Source: CAWBRT01 sp050015355 (GTDB lineage: Bacteria; Acidobacteriota; Terriglobia; Terriglobales; Acidobacteriaceae). Taken from it: a stretch of DNA of 5,705 nt. The notes beneath the pieces are model-generated. The model worked only from the letters and a program-made list of their open reading frames with translations, did not search any database and was not told where the DNA came from. Every line of letters begins with the position of its first letter. Position 1 is the stretch's first letter. Both the position numbers and the translations under genes were made by a program. Positions 5,591-5,705 of the stretch are shown piece by piece. The stretch spans positions 1 through 5,705 of the forward strand of contig JBEKBO010000192.1 of NCBI GenBank assembly GCA_050015355.1. The letters are read 5' to 3'.

Positions 5591-5705
5591 CCCCGACCGC
5601 TTGATTGTGTAATGAAGTTTGTGTCGGGCCTGCTTGCGGGTGAACTTCCAGTCGATAGCAACGCGGGTGTGATTCATGCGGCGATTCCAAGCCCGGGTTT
5701 GTTTG
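5585..5705 (-). mobile_element. IS630-family element, 3' end of the transposase gene (partial)
   Basis: Read leftwards from the window edge, the minus strand encodes the last 39 residues of a transposase: AWNRRMNHTRVAIDWKFTRK followed by QARHKLHYTIKRSGY and TAG at 5585-5587. The pattern W-N-R-R-M-N...I-D-W-K-F-T-R-K-x-A-R-x-K...R-S at the very C-terminus is what I know from one branch of IS630/Tc1-mariner-type DDE transposases. The catalytic DDE residues lie outside the window. IS630 elements insert at TA dinucleotides and duplicate them. TA occurs at 5586-5587 (within CTAG) and at 5589-5590, exactly where the Fsr reading frame breaks, so the element end lies within this hexamer. The stop codon is at or beyond the element border. 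Confidence 0.65.

Noticed and set aside
1..5705. CRISPR array or tandem repeats
   Set aside because: Scanning by eye found no regularly spaced direct repeats anywhere in the window.

Overview
This 5.7-kb window looks like a decayed accessory region, a patchwork of mobile-element remnants around one intact two-gene cassette. Base composition is moderately GC-rich. The style of the integrase N-terminus, the PadR-type regulator, an Fsr-type transporter and an IS630-type transposase tail would fit an Acidobacteriota (Terriglobia) genome or plasmid. That placement is an inference from family resemblance and is weak; a proteobacterium is possible.

Left part (1-1034): two minus-strand genes in excisionase-integrase order. 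A small helix-turn-helix protein (402-647) overlaps the integrase start by an ATGA. The integrase (106-405) keeps only its N-terminal arm and stops after 99 residues, beside a sequence that looks like an insertion-sequence end. Upstream of the pair lie a hairpin and about 390 bp without a convincing gene.

Centre (1035-2772): the only complete-looking genes, both on the minus strand. They are an NADPH:quinone reductase-like MDR oxidoreductase (1638-2681) followed 60 bp later by a PadR-like winged-helix regulator (1035-1577). Inverted repeats lie upstream of the oxidoreductase and directly over the regulator's start codon. The pair may be a small electrophile or quinone-response cassette carrying its own repressor.

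Right part (2773-5705): a row of broken genes. First comes the C-terminal end of a helical protein whose stop overlaps (TAATG) the start of a serine recombinase. The recombinase is otherwise well conserved but carries an amber codon at position 15, four residues after the catalytic serine. Next is a possible IS3-like left end, then a start-less, GC-rich fragment resembling a phage virion structural protein (3905-4411). An ORF-poor stretch follows, with two outward-facing Rho-independent terminators (4458-4485 minus, 4871-4906 plus). Last is the N-terminal third of a fosmidomycin-resistance-type MFS transporter (fsr), cut at about 5585-5590 by the 3' end of an IS630-family transposase that runs off the right edge on the minus strand.

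The pieces do not form one pathway. Repeated insertion and deletion seem to have left the oxidoreductase/PadR unit as the main surviving cargo.
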